Shown: positions 11,930 through 23,899, counted from the first letter of the stretch. The stretch: DNA of 64,000 nucleotides from Metallyticus violacea (GCA_030762175.1 CM060831.1:145219501-145283500), one strand, 5' to 3'. Notes: generated from the sequence alone by a model not told the origin. A program made the numbers and translations.

Positions 11930-12445
11930 TGCCGATCAATTTATCAACAGCGAGCACTCTCAAGTCAAAGTAGTACAGCTGACTTCTCACTCCGCAGTGC
12001 GGTACGCTTTTTAGACCGTATTTCGTTTTCGGCATATGGTAATTAACCCACACTCCGTCCATAGTCACAGAACGCTGGATTCTTCTCAAACATTTCCAAA
12101 TAGAACTGATATTTGCATTCGATTTCACTCTGTTCCGGGTTGAGCAGAGGCGGCATTCAACGTTTCTACATATGTAATTCATTAAGCAAAATAAAACAAA
12201 CCAGTCCAGTTGAGATGTTCGTAGCATCTGTACTTCGTCTGCCAGTCAACACAATATTATGAACTTTATCAACGATCACACCTGATTTTGGAGCTCCAGG
12301 ATGTGGTGCGTCTTCGATGCTTATTCCGCCACACTTGAACTCATGTATCCAAAATCAAATGGTACACCCTCACACAATGTAAGCAAAATGTTCTCTGAAT
12401 ATCCTTTGCTGCTTTCCCTTCCAGAAAAAAGGAACTTAATCACAT
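11930..12445 (-). pseudogene. Mariner-type transposase relic
   Basis: On the minus strand the N-terminal half of a mariner transposase is legible across shifting frames. An N-terminal DVIKFLF segment comes first. Then follow HEFKCGGISIEDAP, a KVHNIVLTGRR linker, a LLNPEQ segment, LEMFEKNPAFC, and VTMDGVWVNYHMPKTKYGLKS, which covers the region of the first catalytic Asp (expected DE, here DG). The acidic residue after the Asp is lost and the frame is broken several times. The C-terminal half is absent. Confidence 0.72.
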
Positions 12446-13254
12446 CACGAGTTCCATTCTTATTAATATTTCACTGACACTGGAAACGATTTTATTTAAA
12501 CAACTGCCGAACAGTTAATTAGAATCAGAATGACTGGTGACTGTAGGATATTGATACATAGAAAGCAAACTTTACGATCACATATACAGACGCCCTCTAT
12601 TAGTATGCAGACCATGTTACTTATCAAACTACCCTCCTCATACTGCCCAAGTTAGATTCACTTCCCTAGGTTTATATACGGCGTTACCGTGAACTTCTAA
12701 ACTTGTTACCATACATCGCAAACAACTCTGTAGATCGCCTATCGAGCGCCTATAAGGAGGGGTGAAGAAGTATGGACATGGCTGTAATATGCAAAAGCTT
12801 TCTGCAGTGGAAAATGAGGTTAGAGCCATGGCTGATATGGAACATCAAACAGAACATAATAGGTGCTGGAGACATGGATTGACTCAAGATAAGCCATTTC
12901 CAGATATATCACATTAAAGAAGAAGATGGAACAGCTGGCGAAATGAATGGAGGGGAAACTGGGTCACCCACTGCTCTCTGTTGTCGGAATATGAAACTCC
13001 AATACCAATACCAATATTGTAGCGTAGATTTCAAATACGTTTCATTAATTAAACACATTCATTTTTCAAACACTGTCGGCCACTGCTAAGTTTTACATAT
13101 CTACTTACATAATATAATGTTATAAAATAAAATGTACAGCTCTATAGGGTGCTGGAAAACTTCCAATACTGCTGATGTCGTAAGAGCTGCAGTCCCGAGC
13201 GACAGCGGAGAGAGCCGAAGGTAGTGCGACTTGCACAGATTAAACTAGATAAAA
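12446..13254. other. Unassigned DNA
   Basis: Nothing firm. Near 12,995-13,017 the unit CCAATA is repeated, possibly the tail of a retrotransposon 3' end covering 12,830-13,010, but no coding motif supports that. Confidence 0.35.
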
Positions 13255-13327
13255 AGGCTTGATAGCTCAGACGGTTAAAGCGTCATACTATAGATGTGAA
13301 GGTAGTGGTTTCGAATTTTCAAGGCCT
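13255..13327 (+). repeat. tRNA-like segment (tRNA pseudogene or SINE head)
   Basis: The segment has D-arm/A-box sequence (tagctcagacggttaaagcg) and a T-arm/B-box-like ggtttcgaattttc. Its ends can pair as an acceptor stem (aggcttg with caaggcct). A worn T arm argues against a working tRNA. The downstream T and C tracts look like non-tRNA DNA. Confidence 0.5.
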
Positions 13328-13756
13328 GGTGACTTTTTTATTTCTTTGTCTCCCCCCCCCCCTTGGAGCTAAAGCAGATTTGTAACCATTCCAATGATTT
13401 CCTCCTTAACATAGTATTTGGAATCAAAGGAGATTTGCCACCATTACCGTGATTTACAAGCCACTATCAATTTATAATTACGAAAAGGAAGCGAGCGTAT
13501 GCCGCCTTGCAACCATTCTAACGATTTACTTCTTAACATAGTACCACGCACACATTGTGCTATAAATTTATATTTACGAATTTCTTTTTTTGTTGGAACC
13601 AAAAGAGATTTGCCACAATTACAGCAATTTACCTGCTCCTATCAATTTATATTTACGAAAAGGGGGCGAGCGTAGGCCATCAGGCCATAGCGAGTCGCAG
13701 AAAACCACTTGGTCCACCGGTTTCTAGGATTTACCCAAGGTTAGCATTAAGGTTAG

Positions 13757-13766
13757 TTTGTGTGTT

Positions 13767-13812
<46 letters not shown>
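13757..13812. repeat. (GT)n-(TA)n microsatellite
   Basis: A GT-rich run (gtgtgtttgtgtgtgtgtgt) passes directly into about 16 TA units. Simple compound microsatellite. Confidence 0.95.
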
Positions 13813-13813
<1 letters not shown>

Positions 13814-13837
13814 TAATTGCGAATTTCAATAAGACAA

Positions 13838-14138
13838 ACCGGCACGGGTGGCGACGTCGTTAAGGCGCGGACTCATGAGCGGGAGGTCTGGGGTTCGATT
13901 CCCACTAGGACCTTCCTCCCTGATTCAGGTTTCTTCCAGGTTTTCCTCAGTCCTCATTAATAGAAAATGCCGGGGAAGTACCCTAAACTTAGGTCTGGAA
14001 CGCTTCCTTCCTTTAAAAAATATAATACTTCTTTCCCAATTAATCATTTCAATGTATGTACCATCAGTGTCCAGTGTGGTGCCTCATTTGTAAAAAAGGG
14101 CGTTAAACACTACTGCTAATAAATAATAATAAATAAAA
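13838..14138 (+). repeat. SINE-B with target-site duplication
   Basis: Complete copy with B box ggggttcgattccc and 3' end gggcgttaaacactac plus A/T-rich tail. It is flanked by the perfect 10-bp direct repeat AATAAGACAA (13828-13837 and 14139-14148). Confidence 0.95.
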
Positions 14139-14148
14139 AATAAGACAA

Positions 14149-14459
14149 CGTGTGGTAAAAAGTTTTGTAATAAGGAACTATTGCGTCGAGAAAGTTCCGG
14201 AGGACAACGCATAGGTTACATTACGTTTGGAACATTTATACTTTACAAGCGGCAACGCAGAGTCCACTATCGGGACTCTCCACCGTAACTCAGGGCTGCA
14301 GGTCTTACCATACAAGCAGTCTCGGACGTTTCTTGCTGTAAGTGTATGTGAAAAATGGCAACTTAAAAATACATAAAAAAACACACATTTTTGGCAATGG
14401 AAATGGATTACTGGAGGCGGTCAGAAAGGGTGTCGCGATGACAGAGAATCAGAAATGAT
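14149..14459. other. Unassigned DNA
   Basis: Nothing is recognised. The minus-strand open frame at 14178-14384 has no family resemblance. Confidence 0.35.
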
Positions 14460-14806
14460 ACAATTAGACAAATAATGCAAATTAAAAATAATATTGCCGA
14501 GGAAACTTTAACATGACAGTTGATATGATATGGTATGGTCATTTAATGCGAATAGTTGAATAAAGATTGATGGATTCATTAAGAAGACGGAAACGAGAAA
14601 GACCACAGACAACATGGATGAAGGACATCCAAGAAGAAATAAACAATAAAACAATAAAAGAAGAACAATGGCTGGATTGAAAGGAGTGGTTTTTAGCAAT
14701 TTGTGGCATTTATAGATAATCATAATTGGATAATTATAAATGTGAAAATTGTTGTATTTTGTAATTTTGTAATTTGCTGTCATAAGATGATATATTGTAA
14801 CCTGAC

Positions 14807-14851
<45 letters not shown>

Positions 14852-14852
14852 T
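14460..14852 (+). mobile_element. LINE 3' end with (AAT)n tail
   Basis: The plus strand encodes the C-terminal end of a non-LTR retrotransposon protein. WYGHLMRI at about 14530 is followed by RRRKRERPQTTWMKDI and EEINNKTIKEEQWLD. The W.GH...R, GRP..W.DDI and W.D phrases are known from the C termini of several LINE proteins. A short AT-rich 3' UTR ends in about 14 AAT units (14809-14850), which I take to be the element's own tail. The frame is broken upstream, so this is a truncated relic. Confidence 0.65.
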
Positions 14853-14892
14853 ACTCTATAATTTTTATATCAGTTTTCTTGCAGTTTAACTT

Positions 14893-15062
14893 TCTTACCG
14901 AGCGAGTTGGTTCAGGCGAAAATGTTTGGAGCTCTATTCCGGACGTTTCAGGTTCAAATCTGCTGGGGCCGGTCATTCTTAATTGGATATTATTAATTTT
15001 TTTTAATTATATTTTTATTTATAGTTGTTTTCTGTTCGTAGAGGCGAATGCACGGATTTTAC
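14893..15062 (+). repeat. tRNA-derived SINE, family C
   Basis: The head has A-box-like accgagcgagttggttcagg and B-box-like caggttcaaatctgctgggg. The following ggccggtcattctt and gaggcgaatgcacgg are shared with the copy at 16.23 kb, which supports a dispersed SINE family distinct from SINE-A and SINE-B. Confidence 0.6.
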
Positions 15063-16225
15063 AGTCTCGAATTGCTTTGGGGCGCATTATAGCATTCTTC
15101 AAAGTTAATTGCAAGCTGTTTCAAAGTCTGAAGACTATTTGAAGAATTAGAGAATAACTAAAAACTATTGAACAAATTAATTGACACAGTCCGTTAAATT
15201 CCTCTAGTTTTTGACCTATGTATACAAAAATGTTCCTATTAACAATGGCCACAGCAAATACGCTGCGTGAATATTTTTACACTGTACATCACATCAAAGG
15301 CGGGATATACCGACATGCGGTAACACCGGCTGTGAACAACCACTCCCCTACCCTTTTCGAACATCCAAACATAACAGATTTCAGATATTCTTGTGATTTC
15401 AATGCATGACGTAAAAATAACTCATATCGAAAACTATAGAAACACGTTAATCTTTCTCTCTCCTTCCCCCTTCACTGCTTTATTTCTCTATTCCTCGCTT
15501 CTTTGACATTTGTATTATTTAATCCACTTTTAAGGGGAAAATTACTGTGATAAGCAATTTATATTCTAACATTCCATCTTTCTTTTCTTCTTCCTATTCT
15601 ATAAGAGTTAACATGTGTATTTATTGTGCATCTTTACAAAATGTAAATAGCTCGCAAAGGTTCATTGATCGTACATGCAATTCATTGCAAAGATATGTAT
15701 AGAAAAATATCCATTTCAGACCAAGAATATTTCAGTCCAAAGGATATTTACATCCCTTAACACACAGGCGCGCACGTATATACATTTTCAGACTCAAAGA
15801 GCACAGAGGTTCTAATTCCACACACTTTGCAAAGAAAAGAGCCCCGATTTGGCCAGTTTTCTTCCTTGCAAACAGATCCCAAAATGCTAACCTATCCCTA
15901 TTCGAATTAGCAAATTTAGCTCCCAAGGCAGTAAACCTGAACTTTTTAGAACCTGAGCAGTTTTTTTTTTTTTCTGTACAAAGAGGGCATATTTCCTTTT
16001 TCCTCGTGTCATTTTTTGTTGCCTACCATACCCCCAATTTAATCCACGAACATGTGTGATATTTAAACCCTCTGCCCCATCTTTCCTGTTCCGTCACCCA
16101 TGGCCGTTTTTATACAAGTTACAAAACTAATGACGCCCATGGATCATAACAAATGATAAAACATCTGAGCTAGGAAATAAAATGCTAATTAATAAAACAT
16201 TGGAGAACCAAAAGTTGTGACTCAG
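15063..16225. other. Unassigned AT-rich DNA
   Basis: No gene or repeat is recognised. Homopolymer T and pyrimidine runs occur at about 15,455-15,600 and 15,960. Confidence 0.4.
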
Positions 16226-16229
16226 GAAA

Positions 16230-16345
16230 TTACGTTTGGAACACGAATTCAGGAGATTTCCGGTTCAAATCCCTTGGGTTTGGCCATTCTCATATTGGTA
16301 CATTTAGATTTTTCCTGGTCGCTTAGGCGAATGCTGGAGTGCACC
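16230..16345 (+). repeat. SINE family C, partial
   Basis: Matches the 14.9-kb copy through ggttcaaatcccttgggttt (B box), ggccattct and taggcgaatgctggag. The A-box side is degraded. Confidence 0.5.
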
Positions 16346-17598
16346 TTTCCTTTCACGAATTTTCCGCTCTTTCATTTTATATAATTTCATTCTGTTTGTT
16401 CTGTTACGGATCGAAAAATTGTTGAAAATATTTTTTCTAATGAAATAAACTAATAAAGGAAATTTCACATGTCAAATTCTAAATTCTGAATAATTACCTT
16501 CTATTATCAAATAGTATGGTGAAAATTAGTGCTCCTTGATGAGCTCTTGCACTGAAAATTCTCCATGACCTAACATTTTCGGAAACCACTGGAATAGAAC
16601 ATTTCTATATTAATTTAAAAAATTCTCCTCTCAAAATAAAGCAGTTTTAACAAACTGTATGAATAAGCGACTTTTATTTCTTAAATTGAGTGAAAATGTG
16701 TTTTTATATTGGTTCTATCCGGAACTAACAGCTTTTTCGCACATATGAAAAGACCACGCTAGTGGTCAATACTTGTATGGCTCTTCCTGTATAAAATAAA
16801 GCAGCTAGTACATACAAAAGGTAATTCATTCCATTGCGATTTTTATTTAACTTTTATGAAAATGTCGCAGAGAGTTTGCAAACCTGGAAACTCGATAAGC
16901 GAAACACAAAACTAGACGGTATTGACGTTGGAATCTCTTGAGCCCAAGGGAGCGTAAAACTATGCCGCATCCTCCTCCATCCTCTTTACCTTGTTATTCC
17001 GTCCTTACGGAGAGAGAGATCATGTCAGAAATTAAGTTGTTAACGTGACACACACCCTGACTTCGTTATAGATAACTTCGGCCGTATAATGAGGTTTCGG
17101 TGCATCTTCCTGCATTTGAAATCCCTCGACGACATTTTTGTTGAATGGGACAGATTGAAACGAGATGAATGGGGAAAGGGGAGGGGAGAATTTCCCCGCT
17201 AAGGGTGCTGGAGGAGAGTAGATCGCTATCTGTGCAAGTGCTGAGCATAAGGTGGCGACGTCTCTTGAAGCTGCGAAAGGAAATGAGATGATAAAATAAA
17301 ATGCCAGCTCTCTTGTATCCTTCATGTTTTATAGCTTACTAACACAACGAGAATATTTTCTGAAAGTTATGGATTTTATACAGTTTTAGGTCCTGTTTTA
17401 ATTAAAATTAGTCATAAAGATCCATTATCCCTAATTTATTCATACATTTATTTATTTATTTCAATATCTGTAAAGGATTTCTGCAACATCATATAATTAC
17501 AGATGTTAAAATGGTTACGCTGGTACTTGGTCAAGAGAATGCAGTTTACTATCCATTATCAAAGCTAAAAGTCATTATTGTGACGGCACATATATCTT
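16346..17598. other. Unassigned DNA
   Basis: No gene is recognised. At 17,030-17,325 a more GC-balanced block carries a 97-codon minus-strand frame with no known motif and no paired splice sites that I can see. Confidence 0.35.
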
Positions 17599-17888
17599 TG
17601 CCGGTCCTGGTGGTGTAGTGGTAACCATACTTGCCCCGTAAACCCAAGATCGCGAGTTCAATTTCAGCCAGGATCGCTGGATATTTTCGGGTGTAAAAAT
17701 CCTAAATATGGGTTCCTTCGGAAGGGAAGTAAAGCCATGGATTCCGTGTCGTACATTTACGGCACGAAAAAGAACCTCAAGCCTGAAAGAGAGGCCTCTG
17801 AGCAAAATTTGTCGGCCGTTTCATGCCCTGAATTGAATGGAACGCTGATGACCTGAGATGTTAAAGAGCGTCCGTAAATAAACCTATT
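17599..17888 (+). repeat. SINE-A, full length
   Basis: Complete copy with head ggtggtgtagtggtaaccat, B box cgcgagttcaatttc and an intact body to the tail aaagagcgtccgtaaataaa. It lies within sequence that shows no target-site duplication. Confidence 0.93.
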
Positions 17889-18729
17889 CAATGTTCAATT
17901 TCTTTGGTTACCAAATTGGCTTTACTGCCTTCTTCACTATGAGTAATCTTACTTTCTACTTCTTTCTACTTGTTTCTTTCATTATATCTCCTTTATTTTC
18001 TTCGGCTTTCTTCGACTATCGTGGTGGAATTGTACCTCCGTCATCTTTTAAAGTTTTTCAGAGCTAACTCGTGGCTTCTGAGACTCAAGTTCTTATTTTT
18101 CTACCTTAATACGACTTTGACATGTTAGACATTGTTGGATTGCTAGGAACGGAGAAGGACATGTCGGTATTTTAGCCTAGCTCAAAACTGGCGTCTGTGT
18201 CAACGTTCTCAATGGAATCACTTCTGGAAGGAAGGGATGAGGCGAGGGAGACCTAGGCATGCAAGATTCAGGGGCGGACTTAGATGAGGCTCCTTAAAAT
18301 CTCAGAATGTCGTGGCAGAAACCTTTCCAAAGCGCAAGCCACCGTTGCACTGCACACAGTGCTCGGTCAACTTGCTTGCTTGCTTAAGGCAGCACATTTT
18401 AAAACGAACTAACGGAAAGTATTGGAAATATATAATATATCCTGGCACATAAAACTATTTTTAATTTTTAAAAACAAAAAAATGATAATAAAAACTATTC
18501 TAAATTTATATCAATACGTAGTAAATCTGGTTGCATTTGGGACAGCTAGAGCAGAATATCTGGCTCCGCATCGAGACGAGGTTCGTGTTTTGTTTTAGTA
18601 CCTGCATAAGCACAGAATTCTGGTTTACACAAATAAGTGGTTGGAATAAAAAAAAAAAGAATGGTTTTAGCTTTATAAGACAAAATTTTAAATTCATCTT
18701 TTAACTGCACTAGAGTTTAGATAAGGCCT
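17889..18729. other. Unassigned DNA, possibly start of hAT relic on its left
   Basis: No gene is recognised. The minus-strand open frame at 18506-18697 may belong to the decayed transposase to the right, but no motif proves it. Confidence 0.35.
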
Positions 18730-19600
18730 TCTTATTTGAAAAAGTATCTTTTGTCAGAATTTGATATCAAAACAATCAAGCATTTATATTGCTGCATTGT
18801 CAGAGGCTGGCTTTTGAAGTTCTTCCGGAAAATAATTGTTGAAATTATCAAGCAAACTTGAAAGTAAATTTGAAAATCATATAAGACATCCCAAGGTATG
18901 TCTGAATCTATTTCTTTTATAATTTTTTCTTTACCATGGCAAGCTGTCAAGATTGTTATTGTTCATTGATTCTGCCCAAATCTTGATTTTGTTTAATCCT
19001 TGCACTTTATCGCTAACATCAAACACTTTTCCTTGAAGTAAGAGGCTTAAATTATTTACTTTCTGAAAAATATTACCCAAATATGCCAATTTTATTCATC
19101 TGTGTTGGTCACAGTGTCTCCCACAGGAAAATCATTGTCAGTGAAGCAGGTTCTGACTTCAGCCCTCATTTCAAAGGCGGTTGAACTCGAGAGAGCCACT
19201 TTATTTCTTAAAGATATACTGGCATTCTTAGGTCGTGATTTAATAAAATTAATTTCACGCTTTCATCCAAGAATACTTTTAGGGAAGATGGCATCTACTT
19301 CACAGCAAGACTTAGCGTGTACTCCCTAGCATGTTGTTCAATTCTTGAGATAACACCAGACGTCATTCCATTCGTTGTCTTATCACCGTCTGTGCACACA
19401 TCGACACAATTGTCCAATGGAATAACTTCCTTTGTTACCTGCGGAAGGTCAAGTATGCATCTCATTTATTTCTATCAGATTTTTACCAACGCACGACTCA
19501 TGGCTGCACAAAATTCTCTATATTAAATCATCCAGTTTCTTCAGGGAGCTCTAGAAGATGTTTCGCTCGGCAACAAGTGCTCCGCAGAGCATATTTTCGG
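18730..19600 (-). pseudogene. hAT-type transposase relic (ZBED5-like)
   Basis: On the minus strand, pieces of a hAT-superfamily protein of the ZBED5/SCAND3-like type appear in order. These are DNCVDVCTDGDKTTNGMTSG then VISRIEQHAR, LAVK.MPSSLKVFLDESVK (one stop), and a KWLSRV remnant. A degraded KIGIFG...LQGK.F..SDK segment follows. In intact relatives these surround a catalytic acidic residue and the LHTEVRWLSRG block. Stops and frameshifts occur every 20-60 codons, so the copy is dead. The BED zinc finger is not visible. It could be an old transposon or a retro-copy of a domesticated gene; the decay fits the former. Confidence 0.7.
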
Positions 19601-19726
19601 GACCGCTGATATTGTTCTCAAAAGTAGAAATAGAACTACTTTTTATAATAAATTCTAAATATACATATCATGTGGTGCTGTCCCTATTTCCCTATTTATG
19701 TATATCATATATCATTCAGATGCTAA

Positions 19727-20155
19727 GACCGCCATGGGGGGCCGAGGTCATTAAGGTGCGGACTCTTGAGCGAGAGGTCTGGGGTTGGAATTCCGCCAGG
19801 ACCGTCTTCCCTGGCTGAGGTTTTTCCAGGTTTTCCTCAGTCCTCATAAATGGCAAATGCCGGGAATTGGTTGATTGATTTATTTATGGAGGCTCTTTAA
19901 CAGCTCAGGTCATCAGCGTCCCATTCAACTCAGGGCGTGAAACGGCCGACAAATTTTGCTCAGAGGCCTCTCTTTCAGGCTTGAGGTTCTTTTTCGTGCC
20001 GTAAATGTACGACACGGGACAAATGCCGGGAAGGTACCGTAAAGTTAGATCTGGAATGTTTCCTACCTTAAAAAAAAACCTTTCCCAATAAATCATTTCA
20101 TCTCATGCATCATCCTGTGGTGCTTCAGTAGTAAAAATGGGCGTTAAAACACTAT
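19727..20155 (+). repeat. SINE-B interrupted by a SINE-A
   Basis: A SINE-B starts with gccgaggtcattaaggtgcgg and B box ggggttggaattcc. It is split at its caaatgccggg segment by a minus-strand SINE-A, then continues with aaggtaccgtaaagttag to the 3' end atgggcgttaaaaca. The split point is duplicated on both sides of the guest. Confidence 0.93.
19867..20019 (-). repeat. SINE-A nested in SINE-B, 5'-truncated
   Basis: Minus-strand SINE-A running from the tail (tttatttatggaggctc) to ccgtaaatgtacgacacggg, so the tRNA-like head is missing. The flanking 13-bp duplication CAAATGCCGGGAA (19854-19866 and 20020-20032) and the 5' truncation fit target-primed reverse transcription. Confidence 0.95.
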
Positions 20156-21234
20156 TCTTCTGCCACTACTAATCTAAAATGTACATATATTTGGCAACGC
20201 TGCTTGGAATCTCTCCTGCAGGAACCGTGATATAATTCTTAACGTTTTTAAAACGGAAGTGGTGCGATAAAACACAACAATGTGGCTGCAGTTTGTTGAA
20301 AGAAATGCTAACAACACTTTTGATTTGAACAAGACAAGTAAATAACGACTGAAGTGCTTTAAACTATAAGTGATAAATATTTTTTGTGCCAGTCAAAGTA
20401 CAAATGCTAACAAAGCCGTCGTTATTTCACACCTCACAAAAGTTGACAAGGCCTGTCAATGCAAAAATTGGAGATATGAGGTATGGCGTAAATATACAGA
20501 AGAATATTTTCAAACATACGGTATAAAAACCTAATTTGCACCAAATTGGAGCTACGAGGTTTGCTAATTAGACTGACAATGTGCCCCTGTTTAAATTAAC
20601 CAAACCGTAATACCATTTTGCAGTGCGTTATGCAACGAACAGCAGCTGTAATCATTTATGTTGTATGCCTGCACAATCCCCACGGGTTTGTTAGCGATAC
20701 TGTGTTTTCCGCGCTTTTATGTCGTAATATAAGGAATAGTCAAATATCATAGGGTAAAAAGAATTTAAAAAAATAATTAATGACTTTTACATAGTCTCAC
20801 AGTATCAAATCAAAAGATACCACAATAAAAGGTTTGGTTTAATACAGCGCTCATGAAAAAGGAATAACAGGAATGATAAAATCTTTTCAAAAAACAAGAA
20901 TAGGCACAATGCGTTTATCGCCCACGTACGTTTTCAATTAGTGCACCCATATGTACAAAGGCAATTGCCTTTATAATGCTTGTCCTTTTACAGCGTATTT
21001 GTAATACGAACTACTATGAAAATTAAATAAAAAAGCATTAACCCTTCATATTTTTCAATATAATCTCCCTTAACATTAATGTATATCATCTAATTGTTTT
21101 AAAAGGTCTTTACACCGTCACAAAAATCAATTCTTTTAGGTTTGCAAAAAACTGCTCAACAAGTGTTGTAAGTCCTTCGTCCTTCAAGAATGATTTATCA
21201 GTCAGGATTTTTTTCAGCTTTTAAGAAGAAAACG
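20156..21234. other. Unassigned AT-rich DNA
   Basis: No gene or repeat is recognised. Confidence 0.4.
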
Positions 21235-21512
21235 TCGATCCTGGTGGTGCCTTCTAAATCCAAGATTGCGGGTTTCATCCCGGCCAAGACAAATGGATTT
21301 TTTTCGGGCGTAAAAATCCTAAGTGTGGCTTCCTTCGAAAGGGAAGTAAAGCCGCGAGTCCCGTGTCGTACATTAATGGCATGTAAAGGAACCTCAAGCC
21401 TGAAGAGAAAAAAAAAGCCTTGAAGTAAAATTTGTCGGTCGTTTTACGCCCTGAATTGAATGGACGCTGATGATCAGAGATGTTAAAGAGCGTCGCGAAA
21501 TAAACCAAATAA
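21235..21512 (+). repeat. SINE-A with A-box deletion
   Basis: The head jumps from cctggtggtg straight to ccttctaaatccaagattg, removing about 18 bases that hold the A box. The rest runs to tgttaaagagcgtcgcgaaataaac. Without the A box this copy should not be transcribed by RNA polymerase III. Confidence 0.9.
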
Positions 21513-21915
21513 AAAAAATATATAAGAATAGATAAAAGTTTTATAGGGCTAAATATGGTGAATATGGTGGATGGATTTGAAACAGGAGGAATATTTTAGT
21601 TCACTAATTATTACATTGCAATGCGTGTGAAAACGAGCATGGTATTGAAGGAAGATGATTTTTTCTTTTAATAATCTTCATTTTATCTCGTACATTTGTT
21701 TCTCTAGTTGGTGCGGAACTGTTTGCACTATTTAATATGTGCATTCCATTTATCAACTTAAAGTTCTTGGTAGTTGCTATAATTTACAATAAATGTTATT
21801 TTTATGTTGCAAAATTAATGTATTGCAATTAGTAATGTAGATATCACATATGTATAATGAGGCATAATGCCAAAATGTGAATTGCACGTTTATAAAAGAG
21901 AAAGTCTGTGTTTTC

Positions 21916-22922
21916 TGTTACGATAGCTTGGAAGGCCAATAGGGCCATAAAACTCTATTCATAGGGAGAAGAAACCCGAGGGTCGGGTGTGATGCTGTTT
22001 TTAAAAGAACTGCCGTTGTTGGGTTAATAAACGTAAGGACTTTTAAATCTATTAAGGCTTTGAACCCGACAAGCGACAGTTAGGCTTTAAACTAGCCAAT
22101 GTCAACAAAGTGTTTTAAATGTTTAAATAATAGGAAATGGCACGTGTGGCAGTTGAACTTAAACCAGCCGATGGGAAATGTGTGTTTAAACTTTTAAAGA
22201 TAGGCCAAAGCTTGAAGTGCCTTTGTGACCCCCTTTGGCGTCGTTACTTGGTTTGAATTTTGTACATAAGGGACCGTTTGCTCCGCTGGGCCCTCATTAT
22301 CAGTTTGACGTTGCTGAAGCACGTAGTTCACATGTTGTTGATTTGATTTATTTATGGACGCTCTTTAACAGCTTAGGACATCAGTGTCCCATTCAATTCA
22401 GGGTGTGAAACGGTCGACAAATTTAGCTTAGAGGCCTCTTCTTTCAGGCTTGAGGTTCTTTTTCGTGCCGTAAATGTATGACAAGGAACCCACGGCTAAA
22501 CTTCTCTTCCGAAGGAAGCCATCCATACTTAGGATTTTTACGCCCGAAAATATCCATCGATCCTGGCCGGGACGCAGTTCACAGAACCAGCTCAGACATT
22601 GATAGCAGATACTATTTCTGACGCTGACACGCAATATGATACATCAGTTAGGCAATTTTTAAGTTTATATTCAGGTGAGAAGTAGCTATCAGTTACACAG
22701 CTTCGATACACTATTTAAGCAGTTTTCAGTTTCACACTACGCGGCTCATCTGTAATTTCACACGCGGCAGCGAAGTTCGTATTCGACGTAGTTAAGTCTA
22801 TCGTACCCAAAACACCAGAGGACGCGAAAGATTTTGAACATAATACCTATATATATATATTACGTCGCATTGCGTGCTTATATACACTAATGTACTCCCC
22901 TTCAGTTCTGTTGAGTACGAAT
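21916..22922 (+). repeat. LTR-like dispersed repeat, copy 1 (split by SINE-A)
   Basis: Shares its whole length with the repeat at 45.37-46.13 kb. Landmarks are TGTTACG start, ggccataaa, gggttaataa, aaaccagccgatgggaaatg, tttgctccgctgggcc, acaccagaggacgcgaaa and cagttctgttgagtacga. Without the guest SINE and its duplication the length is about 756 bp, matching copy 2 (about 754 bp). TG... start, a TATA-like region and the uniform length suggest a solo LTR. No internal retrotransposon genes are attached, so that remains inference. Confidence 0.65.
22333..22571 (-). repeat. SINE-A nested in LTR-like repeat
   Basis: Minus-strand SINE-A lacking the 5' part of its head. It is flanked by a 12-bp duplication with one mismatch, ACGTAGTTCACA (22321-22332) and ACGCAGTTCACA (22572-22583). 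It therefore inserted into the LTR-like repeat. Confidence 0.92.
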
Positions 22923-22925
22923 AAA

Positions 22926-23438
22926 AAAAAAGCAGAATTCACCCTGAGAAACTGTTGTCATTGAAACGTAGGCAACAACACTGAAGCGATCATTCATCAA
23001 TTTACCAAACCGCTTTAAACCTGGGGCACTTAGCCGCACCATATTAAACCGCTTCAATCTCCACACCTTTATCATCGTATTGCACAAAAAATATAACCCA
23101 CAGGATACATCTAGGTAAATCAAAGACGTTTTAGTTTTACAACGTAAAACTAGATTGCATAATTATATATTTATGCTAGATTGCATAAAATATATTTCTA
23201 CCATAATCAGAGTGTCTTTTTGAGAGCAGGTTTTACACAGATGACGTTATTCGTAGTATTTTGGATCAACGCGAATGATGTTAATAATTACTACTATGCT
23301 CATTGCATAAGACACATTTTTTGTGAAATACTTTAGATTTCTTAAATATTTATATAAAGGACTTAAAGATAATTTTGTGACATATGAACAAAATTATTTC
23401 TATGATCACCATGTTTGATACTGATAAATATTCCTTAC
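22926..23438. other. Unassigned DNA / intron downstream of the host exon
   Basis: If the exon at 23439-23638 is real, this stretch is intron on its 3' side. The 73-codon minus-strand frame at 22902-23123 begins inside the LTR-like repeat and is unlikely to be a gene. No other structure is seen. Confidence 0.35.
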
Positions 23439-23638
23439 CTTGTGCCAGCAGAAGGTACTGGAGTGGGTACTCTTGGAGGCAGCACTGGTATGGGGGTGCC
23501 TCTTCTTCTAACGGCACCCCCTGGACCGCGACTTACCCCCGCATGGTGGTTATGATGGTGGTGGTGATGGTGACCACGTGACCGATCCGGGCCACTAGTC
23601 TTGGTCTCCATGTTGCCGCCGCCGTCGGCACTACTAGC
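23439..23638 (-). CDS. Internal coding exon of an unidentified host gene
   Basis: Read on the minus strand, this GC-rich 200-bp block starts after a 3' splice site (tcctgtttacag, 23650-23639) and ends at a consensus 5' splice site (ACAAG|GTAAGG, GT at 23438-23437). Between them one frame stays open: an Asp-Gly-Gly-rich start, METKTSGPDRSRG, a run of seven His then Asn-His-His, a Gly/Arg segment and a Pro/Val-rich end (GTPIPVLPPRVPTPVPSAG). The exon enters in phase 0 and leaves in phase 2. Inside it, GGG|GTAAGT at 23537/23536 is a second strong donor that would shorten the exon by 98 bases. I do not recognise the protein. The composition looks like a disordered linker of a regulatory protein. 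GC content far above the surrounding DNA supports coding use. No other exon of the gene is visible within the window. Confidence 0.6.
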
Positions 23639-23899
23639 CTGTAAACAGGACCACTCTCTAAGTAACAGCAAAATATTTGTACTTTTTAATGTATATAACA
23701 ATGTTCTTATTTACTTGCAACAGTTTATTTCGTTAGGTCAAGATACAAGAAAAACCGAACTCGATATTCGATATCTGAGGTCAAAATAGCTATACTCACA
23801 GAAATGATTAATTAACTGATATAGCAAGTGTATATGAACATATGAAAACATTCCTTCCAGAAGCGCCTTATATGCGGCAGTGTTTCGATGTTAGCAAAT
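23639..23899. other. Presumed intron 5' of the host exon
   Basis: AT-rich sequence on the acceptor side of the exon. Nothing further is recognised. Confidence 0.35.
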
